Origin: Diadema setosum
Taxonomy: Eukaryota; Echinodermata; Echinoidea; Diadematoida; Diadematidae
Reading direction: 5' to 3'
DNA: 64,000 nucleotides
NCBI RefSeq assembly: GCF_964275005.1
Contig: NC_092705.1
Location: 4,279,825-4,343,824 of the forward strand
Each line of letters starts with the position of its first letter. The first letter of the stretch is position 1. The translations under genes were made by a program, and so were the position numbers. The notes under the pieces are model-generated. The model worked only from the letters and a program-made list of their open reading frames with translations. It had not been told where the DNA came from and ran no database searches. Below, one piece after another: positions 1 to 12,061 of this stretch.

Positions 1-117
1 CAGGTACGGTATCCACATCGGAAGGTCCTGCTCTCACAATTGTTGTAGAACTTTGACCTAGACTGATTGTCTCTTTTATTAGTATTACACAGACAATTAC
101 TAGTATAATGGGGTGCA

Positions 118-430
118 CGTCACGAGACCGACAACCACGAGTCATACAGCCTACAAGTTCTACAGCCCACGAGTCATACAGCCCATGAATTCGACAGTAA
201 GCAAACAAGGCCCACGAGACCGACACATTAAACCCCGTGTTCTATATCTGTCGATCATGTTAGTTTGGGTTTGGGGTTTGGGGTTTTTTGTTGTTGTTGT
301 TGTTGTTGTTGTTTTTTGCTGGTTTTTTTTTTACTTTGTGTCGGTCTCATGGGCTTTATTTGCCTAGTGTCGAACTCGTGGGCTGTAGGACTCGTGGGCT
401 GTATGACTCATGGTTGTCGGTCTCGTGGGA
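118..430. repeat. Foldback element with short direct repeats
   Basis: The left arm (about 118-225) with blocks such as CACGAGACCGACAACCACGA and CCCACGAGTCATACAG is repeated in inverted order in the right arm (about 340-430, e.g. GGCTGTATGACTCATGGTTG). The loop holds a TTG tract. No coding potential beyond the repeat. Confidence 0.65.
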
Positions 431-779
431 TGACCCTTTATAATGTCCTTGACTTTGATTTGTAAAGCCCCTTACAGAGATTGCTGGTTTTACGTTAATC
501 TGCAAGAATACTCAGCTAATTGAAGGAGGCAACGGCGTAAATCCATACTGAGGAGTGGGGGGATGATCGGCGATAGTCACCATCACCACGATTACAAGCC
601 CATAACCGAACCGGCGCAGCCTTGAGGGGGACGGGGGGGGGGGGGGGGGTGAGAGAAGCTTGGTAACCCCCCCCCCCCACACACACACACACACACACAC
701 ACTTTACAGGGATCGGATGTCTCACTCTTTTGCATGAAATATAAAGTGGGAGGAGAGTGATATATTTCTGACAAACTGT

Positions 780-2010
780 TACAAGCGAGCTTGAAAATTG
801 TGACATTTTACAGTCCCCAAACTGCAGTTTGTGACTGTATTTTGTCCGCTTTGGAAATTAAGGGGGGGGGGGCACCGGGTGAAACTGCTGGCAAATACTA
901 CTGACAGCAACATCAAGAGAATGGCATAACAATTAAATGCGAGCGAGCGAAGCGAGCGAGCTTGAAAATTTTGACATTTTACAGTAAAAAAAAAACTGCC
1001 GTTTTGGGCTGTATGTTTTTCGCTTTGGAAATTAAGGGGGGCGCACAGGGCGCAACTGCTGGCAGTTCGTACTGGCAGCAACATCAGGAGAATGGCATAA
1101 CGATTAAATGCGAGCGAGCGAAGCGAGTGAGCTTGAAAATTTTGACATTTTACAGTCCCAAAACTGCCGTTTGTAGCTTTATTTTTAGCTTTGGAAATTA
1201 AGGGGGAGCACTGGGCGAAAACTGGTGGCAATTACTGGCAGCAACATCATGAGAATGGCATAATGATTAAATGCGAGTGTGCGAAGTGAGCGAGCTTGAA
1301 AATTTTGACATCTTACAGTCCCCAAAACTGGCATTTGTAGCTATATTTTTCGCTTTGGAAATTAAAGGGGACGCACCGGGCACAACTGCTGTCAATCACT
1401 GGCAGCAACATCAGGAGAATGTCATAGCGATTAAATGCGAGCGAGCGGAGCAAGCGAGCCTTAAAATTTTGACATTTTGCAATCCCAGAAAATGTCGTTT
1501 GTAGCTGTGTTTTTTCGCTTTGGAAATTAAGGGGAGGCACACCGGGCGAAAACTGCTGGCAATTACTGGCAGCAATATCAGGAGAATGGCATAATGATTA
1601 AATCCGAGCGAGCGGAGCGAGCGAGCTTCAAAATTTCGACTTATTACAGTCCCAAAACTGCCGTTTGTAGCTTTATTTTTAGCTTTGGGGGAGCACCGGG
1701 CGAAAACTGCTGGCAATTTATGGCAGCAACATCATGAGAATGGCATAATGATTAATGCGAGTGTGCGAAGCGAGCGAGCTTGAAAAATTTTGACATCTTA
1801 CAGTCCCCCAAACTGCCATTTGTAGCTATATTTTTTGCTTTGGAGATTAGGGGGGGGGGGACGCACCGGGCACAACTGCTGTCAATCACTGGTAGCAACA
1901 TAAGGGGAATGGCTTAGCGATTAAATGCGAGAGAGCGGAGCGAGCGAGCTTTAAAATTTTAACATATTACACCCCAAAAACTGCCGTTTTTAGCTATATT
2001 TTGCGATTTG
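780..2010. repeat. Tandem array of about seven ~165-bp units
   Basis: Each unit contains GCGAGCGAAGCGAGCGAGCT, AAAATTTTGACATTTTACAG, a CTGCCGTTTGTAGCT-type block, a G run, GGGCAACTGCTGGCA-type sequence and GGAGAATGGCATAA. Units begin near 942, 1110, 1272, 1436, 1600, 1755 and 1928. A lone GCGAGCGAAGCGAGCGAGC piece recurs at 2640. ORFs across it are repeat products. Confidence 0.85.
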
Positions 2011-3617
2011 GTTTGTCCCACTTTTATGGGGGAACCATCCCCCCCCCCCCCCATCGACGCCTCTGCATATGAGGGACCTTTTGTTAAGTGAAAGATATGC
2101 TGCACACTCTTTGACAAATTAGGGAAATATACGTAAATCTCAACAGTGTACTTATCGAAAGGGATCCAGTATAGCGGAGCTTTTGCATGTTTATGATTGC
2201 AATTCAACGATTTGGTGCATAGTTCTGGCGGTATTTGGACAATAATTCCATTAAGAAAGTTCGAAATTTGTCCTCATCTCGGAAATTGTTTGGGGGATAA
2301 ATGATTTGCCTGCCTAAACACTTTCGTAGGGGCGGGGCAAATGCCCTTTGCCCCCCCCCCCCCCCCGAGATATTTTCGACGCCCCTGATCTTCCCTGGGT
2401 ATACCCATAGATGTATCTTGACTGAATTATCAGTCACTGTCGTTCCTCATGAATGATTCAGGAAATGGAGGGGGTCCAATTATGGCAATATAGTTTTGTT
2501 ATTGTTTGTTTGTTTGTTTTCGTACATATTTTGCAGATGGTCCCAAGTTACTCTCGTCTTAGCATGTTTATATGTAGGCCTACACTATTTGACGTTGTCA
2601 ACGTCTGAGCCATACCTTACAGTGTATGTCCATGTCCGCGAGCGAGCGAAGCGAGCGAGCGCTTGAGAAAATTATGCATTCGATTTCCTACAAGATAGAA
2701 TACTGTTCAGCTCTGTTACCTGTCTGAAGGCCGGCGTACAAACGTCATGCAATATGCCAAAATTGATACAATCACATTTCTGCTTCCTCCATTTTTTTTT
2801 CTTCAAAATTCAGGGGGGGATGATTGTACAGGCCATCCCCCCCTCCTCCATTTCAGGGGGGGATATATCCCCCCCCCCCCCATCCCCCCCGGGATTTACG
2901 CCCATGGAAGGAGGCAGCTTTAACCAGAAGAAGAAGAATCTATATGATGTAATTTGGGCAGCACTATCGGTGTTACTTGTGCTTTTAAATTGCAGTGGTA
3001 TTTTTTGACATTTGTTCATACTTGTCTCCAGCACATAACACGGTCTTCTTCTTCTTCTTCTTCTTCTTCTTCTTCTTCCTCTCCTTCTTTTTATGTCGCC
3101 GCAGTTTTATTTGTTTGATTTTGTTCGTTATCGAAATAACATGTATTTACTATGGTAATAGTATAACTCTCTGAAGAAATGAAGAGCAACCAGATGAAGG
3201 TTGAAGTTGATACTTGTATTGAATACGTATATAGTAAATAGACACGGGGCCCTCGTTGTATTTAACTATTGAACTTTTCGTTGAAAAGTGATTTAAAAAG
3301 TGATATAAATGATTACTTAGAAGCACTGTATTTTAGCAGTCATATGTAAATAGTGTTATGTTTAATGAGTTTATATCATTATGAGTTTATAAATATATCA
3401 TAAAAATCTAAAAACTAGGACGAAATTCATATCTCTCTCCTTGTAATGTTAAGATTTACATTACCATAATACCACCACTACTTACTATAATTTTACGGAG
3501 GACCAGTCGCATTATCTCGTAAAATGTCAGCACCAAAAACTCTATAGCAAAGTAAAGTAGCACAGCTCTAGATGCTGCGAGTTGAACATAGTGTTATTAT
3601 TCTCTTCCAATCGCAAG

Positions 3618-5517
3618 GTGTTACTCAACAAAATATTTCCGGGCCCGCGGACTTAGACTCTAATGAGCAGCGCGTAGCGGTGGAGAAAGGGTCTGCTCTC
3701 GGGCAGCTGGACGAAGGGAGCATACAAAACACCGGACAAGCAACGACTACTTACGAATGGTGAGATAAATCTCAATAAATACTCTTCAAATTCTCTCCCT
3801 TTTTGTCATGATTTTGGCTTAGTTCTATTCTGTGACTGTCATCTATCTCAATATTCCCTGCGTAAATTGTCGACATCGCTGCTAGTTAAAATAATTGATG
3901 CTAACGGTAATGATAACTTAAAAAATATAATGCTATGCAAGGTACCGATGGGTAGCCTCTTGAATGTTTGTAATGCGCTTCCAGAGGATCTCTCCATTTA
4001 CATCATTCATTATTCCAGCATTTTCAAAAGTACAGTACCCATTTCTGCACCCGCACGAATGTGGCCATTTCAGGTAAAACACGTCCATTAAGGATGTAAA
4101 CTCCCAACATGATTCGAATCCCTTGGGTAAAGGTCCAGATACGAGCACACTATGACCATCACTATATCCATTTACACTCGCAGGTGAATTCCATCCTCAA
4201 AATTAGTTTTACTTTACACTTTCACTGTCCTGCATGTTCATCTGATTTTTTTTTTCTACATCTATTCACACAAACTAATTTCCAGAGTGGATGTGAATGA
4301 CTTTCCTTGTGCAGGTTGATGCAGAACTATGAGGCGTCGCAGGGCTATTCCTTGCCGCGCTGTCTCATCTACGACCACTACTGCGAGTGCTGTCAGAAGG
4401 ACAACATGCAGCCCGTGAACGCCGCGAGCTTCGGGAAGGTAAAATGATAATGCAGTCAAATTCAAATTCCAAATCCCGTTCATTTCTACTTTTGATAGAG
4501 ATATTTATATCAATAACGGACATAATGAGTCGAACGGTAATGGAAACTAAAATTTCGCGTATAGTTCACGAAACACTTATATCTTGATCGGTTATAATAT
4601 CATGCGTATTTATTAGAGAGTTCATAGCTCTCTCGTTGACATGATTGGAGAATATGACGTAATCTGAGGCTACTAGTACTCTCTCGTGCTTGACATTCGA
4701 AAACGTAAACTTTTTTTATGATGTGGGAGTCATTTTGAAACTTTTCAGTCCATGATGTTTTCATTACATATATGATTTTGATCAATATGAGGCCATCACG
4801 ATCATGACGAATGTCAATGGTTTGTGAAAACATGTCATACTTTGAAATGTAACCACACTTTGTATCTTGTGTTAGGTCCGATCTCAATAAAGCTTCGTTT
4901 TGTTTTTATTTTGTTCAAAGAGATTTAGTCAACATGGCGTGCCATTGAAAATTACACAGACTTGAGAGGATTTTTATCTACTCCAAGTTATCCATGCATG
5001 TTTGAAAAAGATCTTTCGGTAATGCCGTCTCTTCATACTTGTTCGAAAGTTTTACTTTCACTCAAGTCATCCACAACAATATGCTCTACCATAGGCAGGA
5101 AGGTATAAAGCGGGCTCCAACTTTTTTTTTTTTAAACTTTCTCTGGCATTCCCGTAGATGATTCGACAGGTGTTTACCGAGTTGAAGACGCGTCGCTTGG
5201 GAACCAGAGGACAGTCCAAGTACCATTACTACGGCATACGCATACGTGGCGACTCGCCCTACTACTCCACCCTCGTGGCTTCGCAGCGCATGTCGCTGCC
5301 CTGTCCCCCTGGCGGGGCCGGGACGTCGACAGCGAAGACATTCGGTTCGCTCGCTTCCTCGCCCGTGATGACACCGCACGCATCCAGTCATGGTGATGGA
5401 CTCGGCGCGAAGCGAGCTCTCATGATGACGCAGGATGGAGGAAAGGCGGGACTCGGCTGCGACCTGATGACCCCGACGCTGCCTGCATCAAAGCCAACGC
5501 TAGGAAACAGTGCTCCA
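3618..5517 (+). CDS. RFX exons 1-3: DNA-binding domain
   Basis: Exon 3618-3759 ends in the first two bases of a Trp codon completed at 4315, giving TTTYEWLMQNYEASQGY. Exon 4315-4438 carries the first helices and ends at ASFGK, the junction conserved in RFX genes. Exon 5158-5517 starts MIRQVFTELKTRRLGTRG and completes the wing with KYHYYGIRIRG. After the domain the exon runs on for about 80 residues of Ser/Pro/Gly-rich linker and ends in phase 0 at a GTAAAC donor (5518). The linker has no clear counterpart that I recognise in vertebrate RFX4/6. Confidence 0.92.
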
Positions 5518-8500
5518 GTAAACACTCATTGACTTCACTTGACCGTGAAACAGTATTGAACATTATTGGGTGGCTCAAATTCAGAAATTGTCGAACGGTT
5601 TGCTGACTGAGCTCCATGAAAGATCATGATGCATGAACCAACACTGGATTTACTGCCTTTGCAGAGAAAATCTCTGACAAATATCAGTATCTGTGGCAAT
5701 TATCACTGTTTGCGAAATGGTTTATTCTAACAATACTGTCCAGGGAAAATACTGAGTATCTGAAATTCTCCCACAAACAGATTTGTAACTTTTATAAGCA
5801 TTTTTAAAGGAAATTCTTAACCCCATTTTTACATAGCTCATATAATATCTTAGCAGTATCAGAGACTCGGGTAGCTGGCAGGACGCGTCAAAGATCTTTC
5901 AAAATAGAAACACTGTTATACAGTGCCTTGAGCACTCCCAAGAAATATATTGCAGAAGGAAAGAGAATTAATTATTATTGTGGTCATTGTTCGGTTTGGC
6001 TGTCCTAAAGTTAATGGTCATCATCCCGGGACCATTACAGCATTAGAAGCGATGAAACACATACTGGCACCCCAAATGATATTACACTTTGCAGTAGAAC
6101 ATCCAAAGCTAATGAAATAGAATGATGGCATTGCTTGAATGTGGATGACTTTCATAAAAGTCTAACGAAAGCAGTTGGAGGGGTGACTTTATACAACTTC
6201 GGATTGTGATGAATGACAGGTATAGATGTGATTTCTGAAACCCATGTTCAAAAGATGTAATTATGACCAATCTGTAATACAGTGATCCAACCCGAAAAAT
6301 GCAGACTCGTACTTGTTCATAAGTTTAATTTGGAGAATTCAGATAGACAAGATTTGCCAAACTTTTTACTCACAAGTACAAAGAGCGGTAACTACAAGTA
6401 TAATCACATACATTCATATTAGAACGAAGAGACAAACTGTGGATAGTTTCATTCTTCTCTTGTTAAATGCCCTGACAAAGTATTTGTTTTCACTTTAAAT
6501 GACCTCAAATATTGCTCTATATCACTCTGCCTCGTCAGGTTGGACCAGTCCCACCACCCAGCGTCAGCTCCTTGATTCCTCCCGGGGAATCGATGCTGCC
6601 GGATTTTCCCAGGGCCAGTCAGCTCGTCAATCTCCCGGCTACACTGAACAAGAATGAGGTGGGGAGCTTCAGTTCCACACCTATAATCCATCCCTTCAAG
6701 CTACACTTAATTAATATGGCGGCCATCTGCACTTTCTATAGCTCTAACTTTTAACTTGTAATGCAAGATTAACTTAATTAAGTCTATTTGTATATTTTTG
6801 TTTTGAGTTAAAGTTTGTTGATTCTGTAGCTTACTACTTCTACTTGTGAAGTTAATGAGATTTATGTCGTAATATGTTGTGTTCTTTCTGTTAAAAAAAA
6901 AAAGCAAATCAATCAGTCAATTTAAGAATCTCCAAAATAAGGAGGTACAGCAACGACCAACTGTGGTTGAATGGATAAAACCACGGACTTTGAATCACAA
7001 GGTCAGTGGTTCGAGTCTCCTGCCAGCTGTGGCCGTGCCCCTTTGGCAGGGCACTTTATCTCCATTGACTAGTCCTTCGGATGGGACCTGTAAAAGCCGG
7101 TCCCGTATGGTAACTTCTGAAAAATGCTTACATCACATTAGCGGTCTCTGAAACAAACCATGGTGTACAACTTCAATTCAATGTCCAATTCGAGTTTGTT
7201 GTTCTTATAGCCACAGAATCAAAAATTTAAACAAAACACACGTACACACAAACACACCTCTACGAATATTTCACTTGCCAGTATACATGCTTCAATTTTT
7301 TTTTTTCTTCCAGATCTTAATGTCCATGTGATACCATTACATCGGCATTGTTGGCACGTTCTCCGTGCACCACTGATAGTAGCATTGCATAGGGCATTGC
7401 TCTAATTTGTTGCTCTTTAATGACTAGTATCATGTTTTGGTCGTTCTACTTTTGCTTTTGTTTGTTCGTTTGTTTGTTTGGTGGATTGTTAAACACAGGT
7501 AGATATCCTTCTTGAAGACTACAAGATACACTCAACGATGATTCTCGATGTCGTACTCAGAGGCGGCCTGGATGAGGTAAAATATTGAATGTCCGATAAG
7601 GCCGCTATTTGTATGTTGTAGTTTTAATCAGGCCATTAATTGTGTAACCACGAGAACAACAACTGTTGATACCAGCACAATAATGAAACCACCAAGCCAC
7701 GTATTGGTTTTCATTATCACTCTAATACGGTTATTACAGCAGCAAGGACTGGCTTCTTGTATTGGTACAACGGCACGTGTCGTGTTATCTTATCCTAACC
7801 CAGGTTATATCAACAACAGCAACGACGACAACAACAACAACAACAACAACAATTCGTTCGAGATCCGAGTGAATAATTCAAAGACAATAGAATAAAGAAT
7901 TACAGCTAAATGAGCAAAGTTGTTTTGTTTGACCGACTATAACCTGATCATCAGATTGAAAACGAAAAATCAGATCAACAGCAATTGATTCGAGTAGGGT
8001 CGTTAAACTAAAGACCATTATGCTTTTATAACTCTTTCTTTAGATGGACGCATTCCCTCACTGTCTAGATTCCTTCTGTTAGTATAATTATGGAATTAAC
8101 AAATTTGTATAACTATTGTTTAATCTGTAGAAGCATGTTACGAATGTAAATGTGAAATGAAATGACCCAAGTATGTGTGTAATAACCCAAGATTGAATTA
8201 TGCAAAATTCAACTCATCAGGATTTGGTTGCTCTCAGAAGGCACCACGAGCACACACCACAAAAAAAAAAAAATAAAAATAAAACAAAACAAAACAAAAC
8301 AAAACAGAGCTTGCATGGTATGACCAGTGATTTTATCAAATTTCAAAATTTTCATGTTCTCTTATCCTAATAGAACAACTTTGTCATTAAAGACGTTTAT
8401 ATCTTTGTCAGTATGATAGGAAGCTCTAGATATGCGACGCGGGCGTTAAGACGACCGTTCTCTCTCCCTGCATTGTGTTGCAAAGTACTTCGCTGTGGCG

Positions 8501-11500
8501 TCGCGAAGACGCTACCTATACAAAATAGAATAGGGCCCCATGTGCTGTTCGTCATTAACTGCATCAAGCAGCTCTCTGCGCCATGAATTTGAACGGACGC
8601 TAAAATGGGATCAGAACCGTCGTGAAAACTCAGACGACGCGAGATCGGGGTTTGTTTGTTCGTTTGTTTGTTTGTTTGTTTGTTTTTTGATAAGCTATCT
8701 TGCGCAAGGGCAGAATAGGGTTCCCCCCGCCCCCTTAACGTCGGCGTCGCAAATGACGGAAAAGATGAGGAAGGTTGATGGTTACCTATACTATAGCCAG
8801 AGGTTCTGTACGCTCCGAATCTCTTCTTCGTTTCACAGATTGACTACTACGTGCAGACGTTCTGGAGTGCCCTAAGCGTGAAGCAGAGAACCCTTCTGGA
8901 GAGCTGCCCCCAAGTGTGCGAGGCGTTGGCTGTCTGTGACACCTACGTCTACCACACCATAGCATTCGTGCTCATCCCAGGGACCATTGCTCCCGTCCCA
9001 ACCAAGTACGGTTCAGATGTGACAAACCACTAACTGTAAAACTGCAGAGCGTTGAATTTTACTCCACTGTTTATATAGGGCAGACTTGGAACAAGTTATT
9101 GAATCTCTTTCGCGCATTATAGCTCTATGATGTCTTTAAATTTATTCCATCACACTACAACGATATTGCAGGCCGTACATGATTTGATATTTAATTCGCA
9201 GGAAACTGCATAGCTGCATTCAACATCACAAATCAAACATTTTTAAACACAAGATTTACGCTGTATTCTCAGGCCAGGGGTGGAAGACGTGACATAGATA
9301 TTACTTTGACATATGCGTGGAGATCAAGATTTTGGTAACTTTTGATCTTTATGGCGGGCACGGGAAACAAATGATCTACATCAACATCTACTGTCTACAT
9401 CTAAACGTAATACTCAGTTGCTCCAAACTACTGGAGTGCAAATGTGTGTGCAGTACATGTTAGTGCTTTTCACGTAATAATAATAATGATAATACATAAC
9501 ATTTATAAAGCGCTTAATATCATATTTCTAAGCGCTGGGGAAAAACAAAGCTAGAGAACGAGTGAAGAAGAAAACAATAAGCAATCCACATATAAGTATA
9601 GTAAACAATCATATATATGACAACAATTACAAATACTAGTACACTACCGACACAGATAACACTTCCTAAAGAGATATGTTTTGAGGTTTGACTTAAATGA
9701 ATCTAGTGTATTGGCTTGTCGGATGCTGACGGGAAGATTGTTCCATAGTTTCGGAGCAAGAGAGGAAAAGTAGTAAAGGAAGATATCTGTGTTAAGCAAG
9801 ATTCTGTATTCAGTTATTGAATGGTTGTATAATTTTGCTTTTTCTTTCGGTTTTCATATTGATAGTCTGTTGCAGAGCATCCGTCAGTTTTCCTGCAGAT
9901 TTCCGCAAACCGTGCAGACCACGTACCCACAGCAGTTGGCCCAATACAAGCTGCCAGGTATAAAGAGAATGTCAACAATCCATTGTTTGTTTGCTTGTTT
10001 GTTTGTTTGTTTGTTTTTATGATGAATGCTGACTTAAAAGGCCTCGGCAATCCAAATGTATGTTGACCTTTACTGATGCCTTTTGGTATGTTCGTAACCA
10101 AATACGGTAGCCAAATTCTTCATGAAAATATACATCATATTATATATTTGAAGCAAAAATATATTTGCACAAATAAAGTAATAATGATCATGGTGATGAT
10201 ATTAATAATAATGATAATGATAATAATATTAATAATTATTATAACAATAATGATAATAATATTAATAATTATTATAACAATAATAATAATAAGATCGATA
10301 ATAATCCCGATCATGTTTGTTCATAACCCAGCTGTAGTATCATCATCCTGTAATACTTGTGCTGAGCAATATATACAATTATGTTCCTTACCCTTCATTG
10401 CAACAACAACAAAACACATTTTTAAAAAATTGTCAGAAACATTTTGGGAAAAAGAACATCGATGCTGCATGTTGTAAGTGCAGGCATATAATCATTATAG
10501 CAATGAATTGTCTCCTTTCTGGTTTATGTAAAAAAAAAAGAAAATTCTAGCATTGTTATGGCTATATACTTTTCGCATTTTCGAACACTCTTCTCTGGAA
10601 TGCTATCGATCCTGTAGATGATGATCTATGAATTTGATTCGGTGTTGGTGTTTTTAGCTTTTCAACAAACGAAAACCAAATCTTAGTACAAATCATGTAA
10701 AAATTATAATCTTCGTCAACATTGTGTTGAATGATGCTAAGATTTACTAACTAGGATGAGAGGATGTAATCTATATTTCTTTCTGCTCTTTCTCAACATC
10801 ACGCATGTACAACGATGTAAACGTATAGTTTGTTGTTCTTGCACTCTCTTGTGTTTTTGATTTGTTAAAGTGGCCAAGCGCTTCTCCCAACTGTTGAAGA
10901 GGAAGACTTCCCTGGCACATCTTGCTCAGGTTTGTCCAAATTCCCGATGATGTACCAATGAATGTATAAATTTCTATATATGCACAAACCATTTACAGAT
11001 GATGACATAATTTGATGTCTGATTCCCATGTGCAATATCAACGATAGTATTCAGCGATTATGACATTATTTATTTCTCCGATTTATATGACATTTTTTAC
11101 TAATTCCTTTATTCGACTTTATTCGACTCTTATTATTAAAGTCAATTTGAAGAGAGTGGAGTTTTCCCTTATAGGATACAAAGGAGAATTCGGGTAATGG
11201 TGTAATGAACGCGAAAAGCAACCTCTGATAATGAGTATCATGTGTCTGTCCTTAAACCGGTCACAGTGTACATGTATGCTCAATACCCGTCATTGCCCGT
11301 AAGGCACGTGGAACCTACCAGCCTTTCCTGAAGTCCGGCTCAATAAGTGAAATTCGGTGTCCTAAATGTCGGGATGCCGGACATGTATACCTTCACATAT
11401 AAATGGCGCAAATTCTTGTTGGATGTATTGCAGGGGTATAGCACTAAAGGCCAAATTTTGCCGTCCCAGATAATGGAGTATCAGTAACAATCTCTGCTTA

Positions 11501-11999
11501 GCATGTGTAAACTGAAATTATTCAATGCTACCGTTGCGAGAAGGAACAAAATAAAACAGATTACGCTACGTCTTTATCAACATGTAATGATATGTAACAC
11601 TCGTGACAAAGACAATGAGACTGATACATCAGTTTCGGGTCCTTCTGGCGCAGATTTATCATTCACGAAAGTTGTCACGTCAATAAACTGTGAACATTGC
11701 GTTTAGTGTCATATTAGTACATTTTTGGGGGGGAAAATGTCAGTATCTTTGTGCAAATTTGAGGACTAAAGATCAAGGTTCAACAAGACATATGAAATAT
11801 ACAAGATGATGAACTTTAGATATCAGGAATATGTGTTAATTTCATTCCGACGCGCGACGGTATTCCGGTTCATTCTTCTCGTGTAAATGACTTCATGCAG
11901 TTTTAATCATAGCAGTTTACTTGAATGGGTTAACTTATGAGACATTATGCGAGTATGTGTCTGTCTGTGTGAATGTATGTGTATGTTTGGATGTTGTTG

Positions 12000-12061
<62 letters not shown>

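Larger units (their letters stand above)
1..3617. other. Repeat-rich region upstream of the first RFX exon seen
   Basis: No coding exon is supported. It contains the foldback at 118-430, poly-G/poly-C and CA tracts (628-705), the ~165-bp tandem array (780-2010), C or G runs at 2040-2053, 2349-2366 and 2869-2890, and a CTT tract at 3043-3077. The missing 5' RFX exon could be here or outside the window; I found no convincing candidate. Confidence 0.6.

Noticed and set aside
265..367. Open frames with poly-Val/poly-Cys
   Set aside because: They translate a TTG tract in the loop of a foldback.
779..1716. Long minus-strand open frames with repeated FQSEKNTVTNC-like text
   Set aside because: They are translations of the ~165-bp tandem array.
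6963..7030. tRNA gene
   Set aside because: Boxes A and B are present but stems do not pair well and a SINE body follows.
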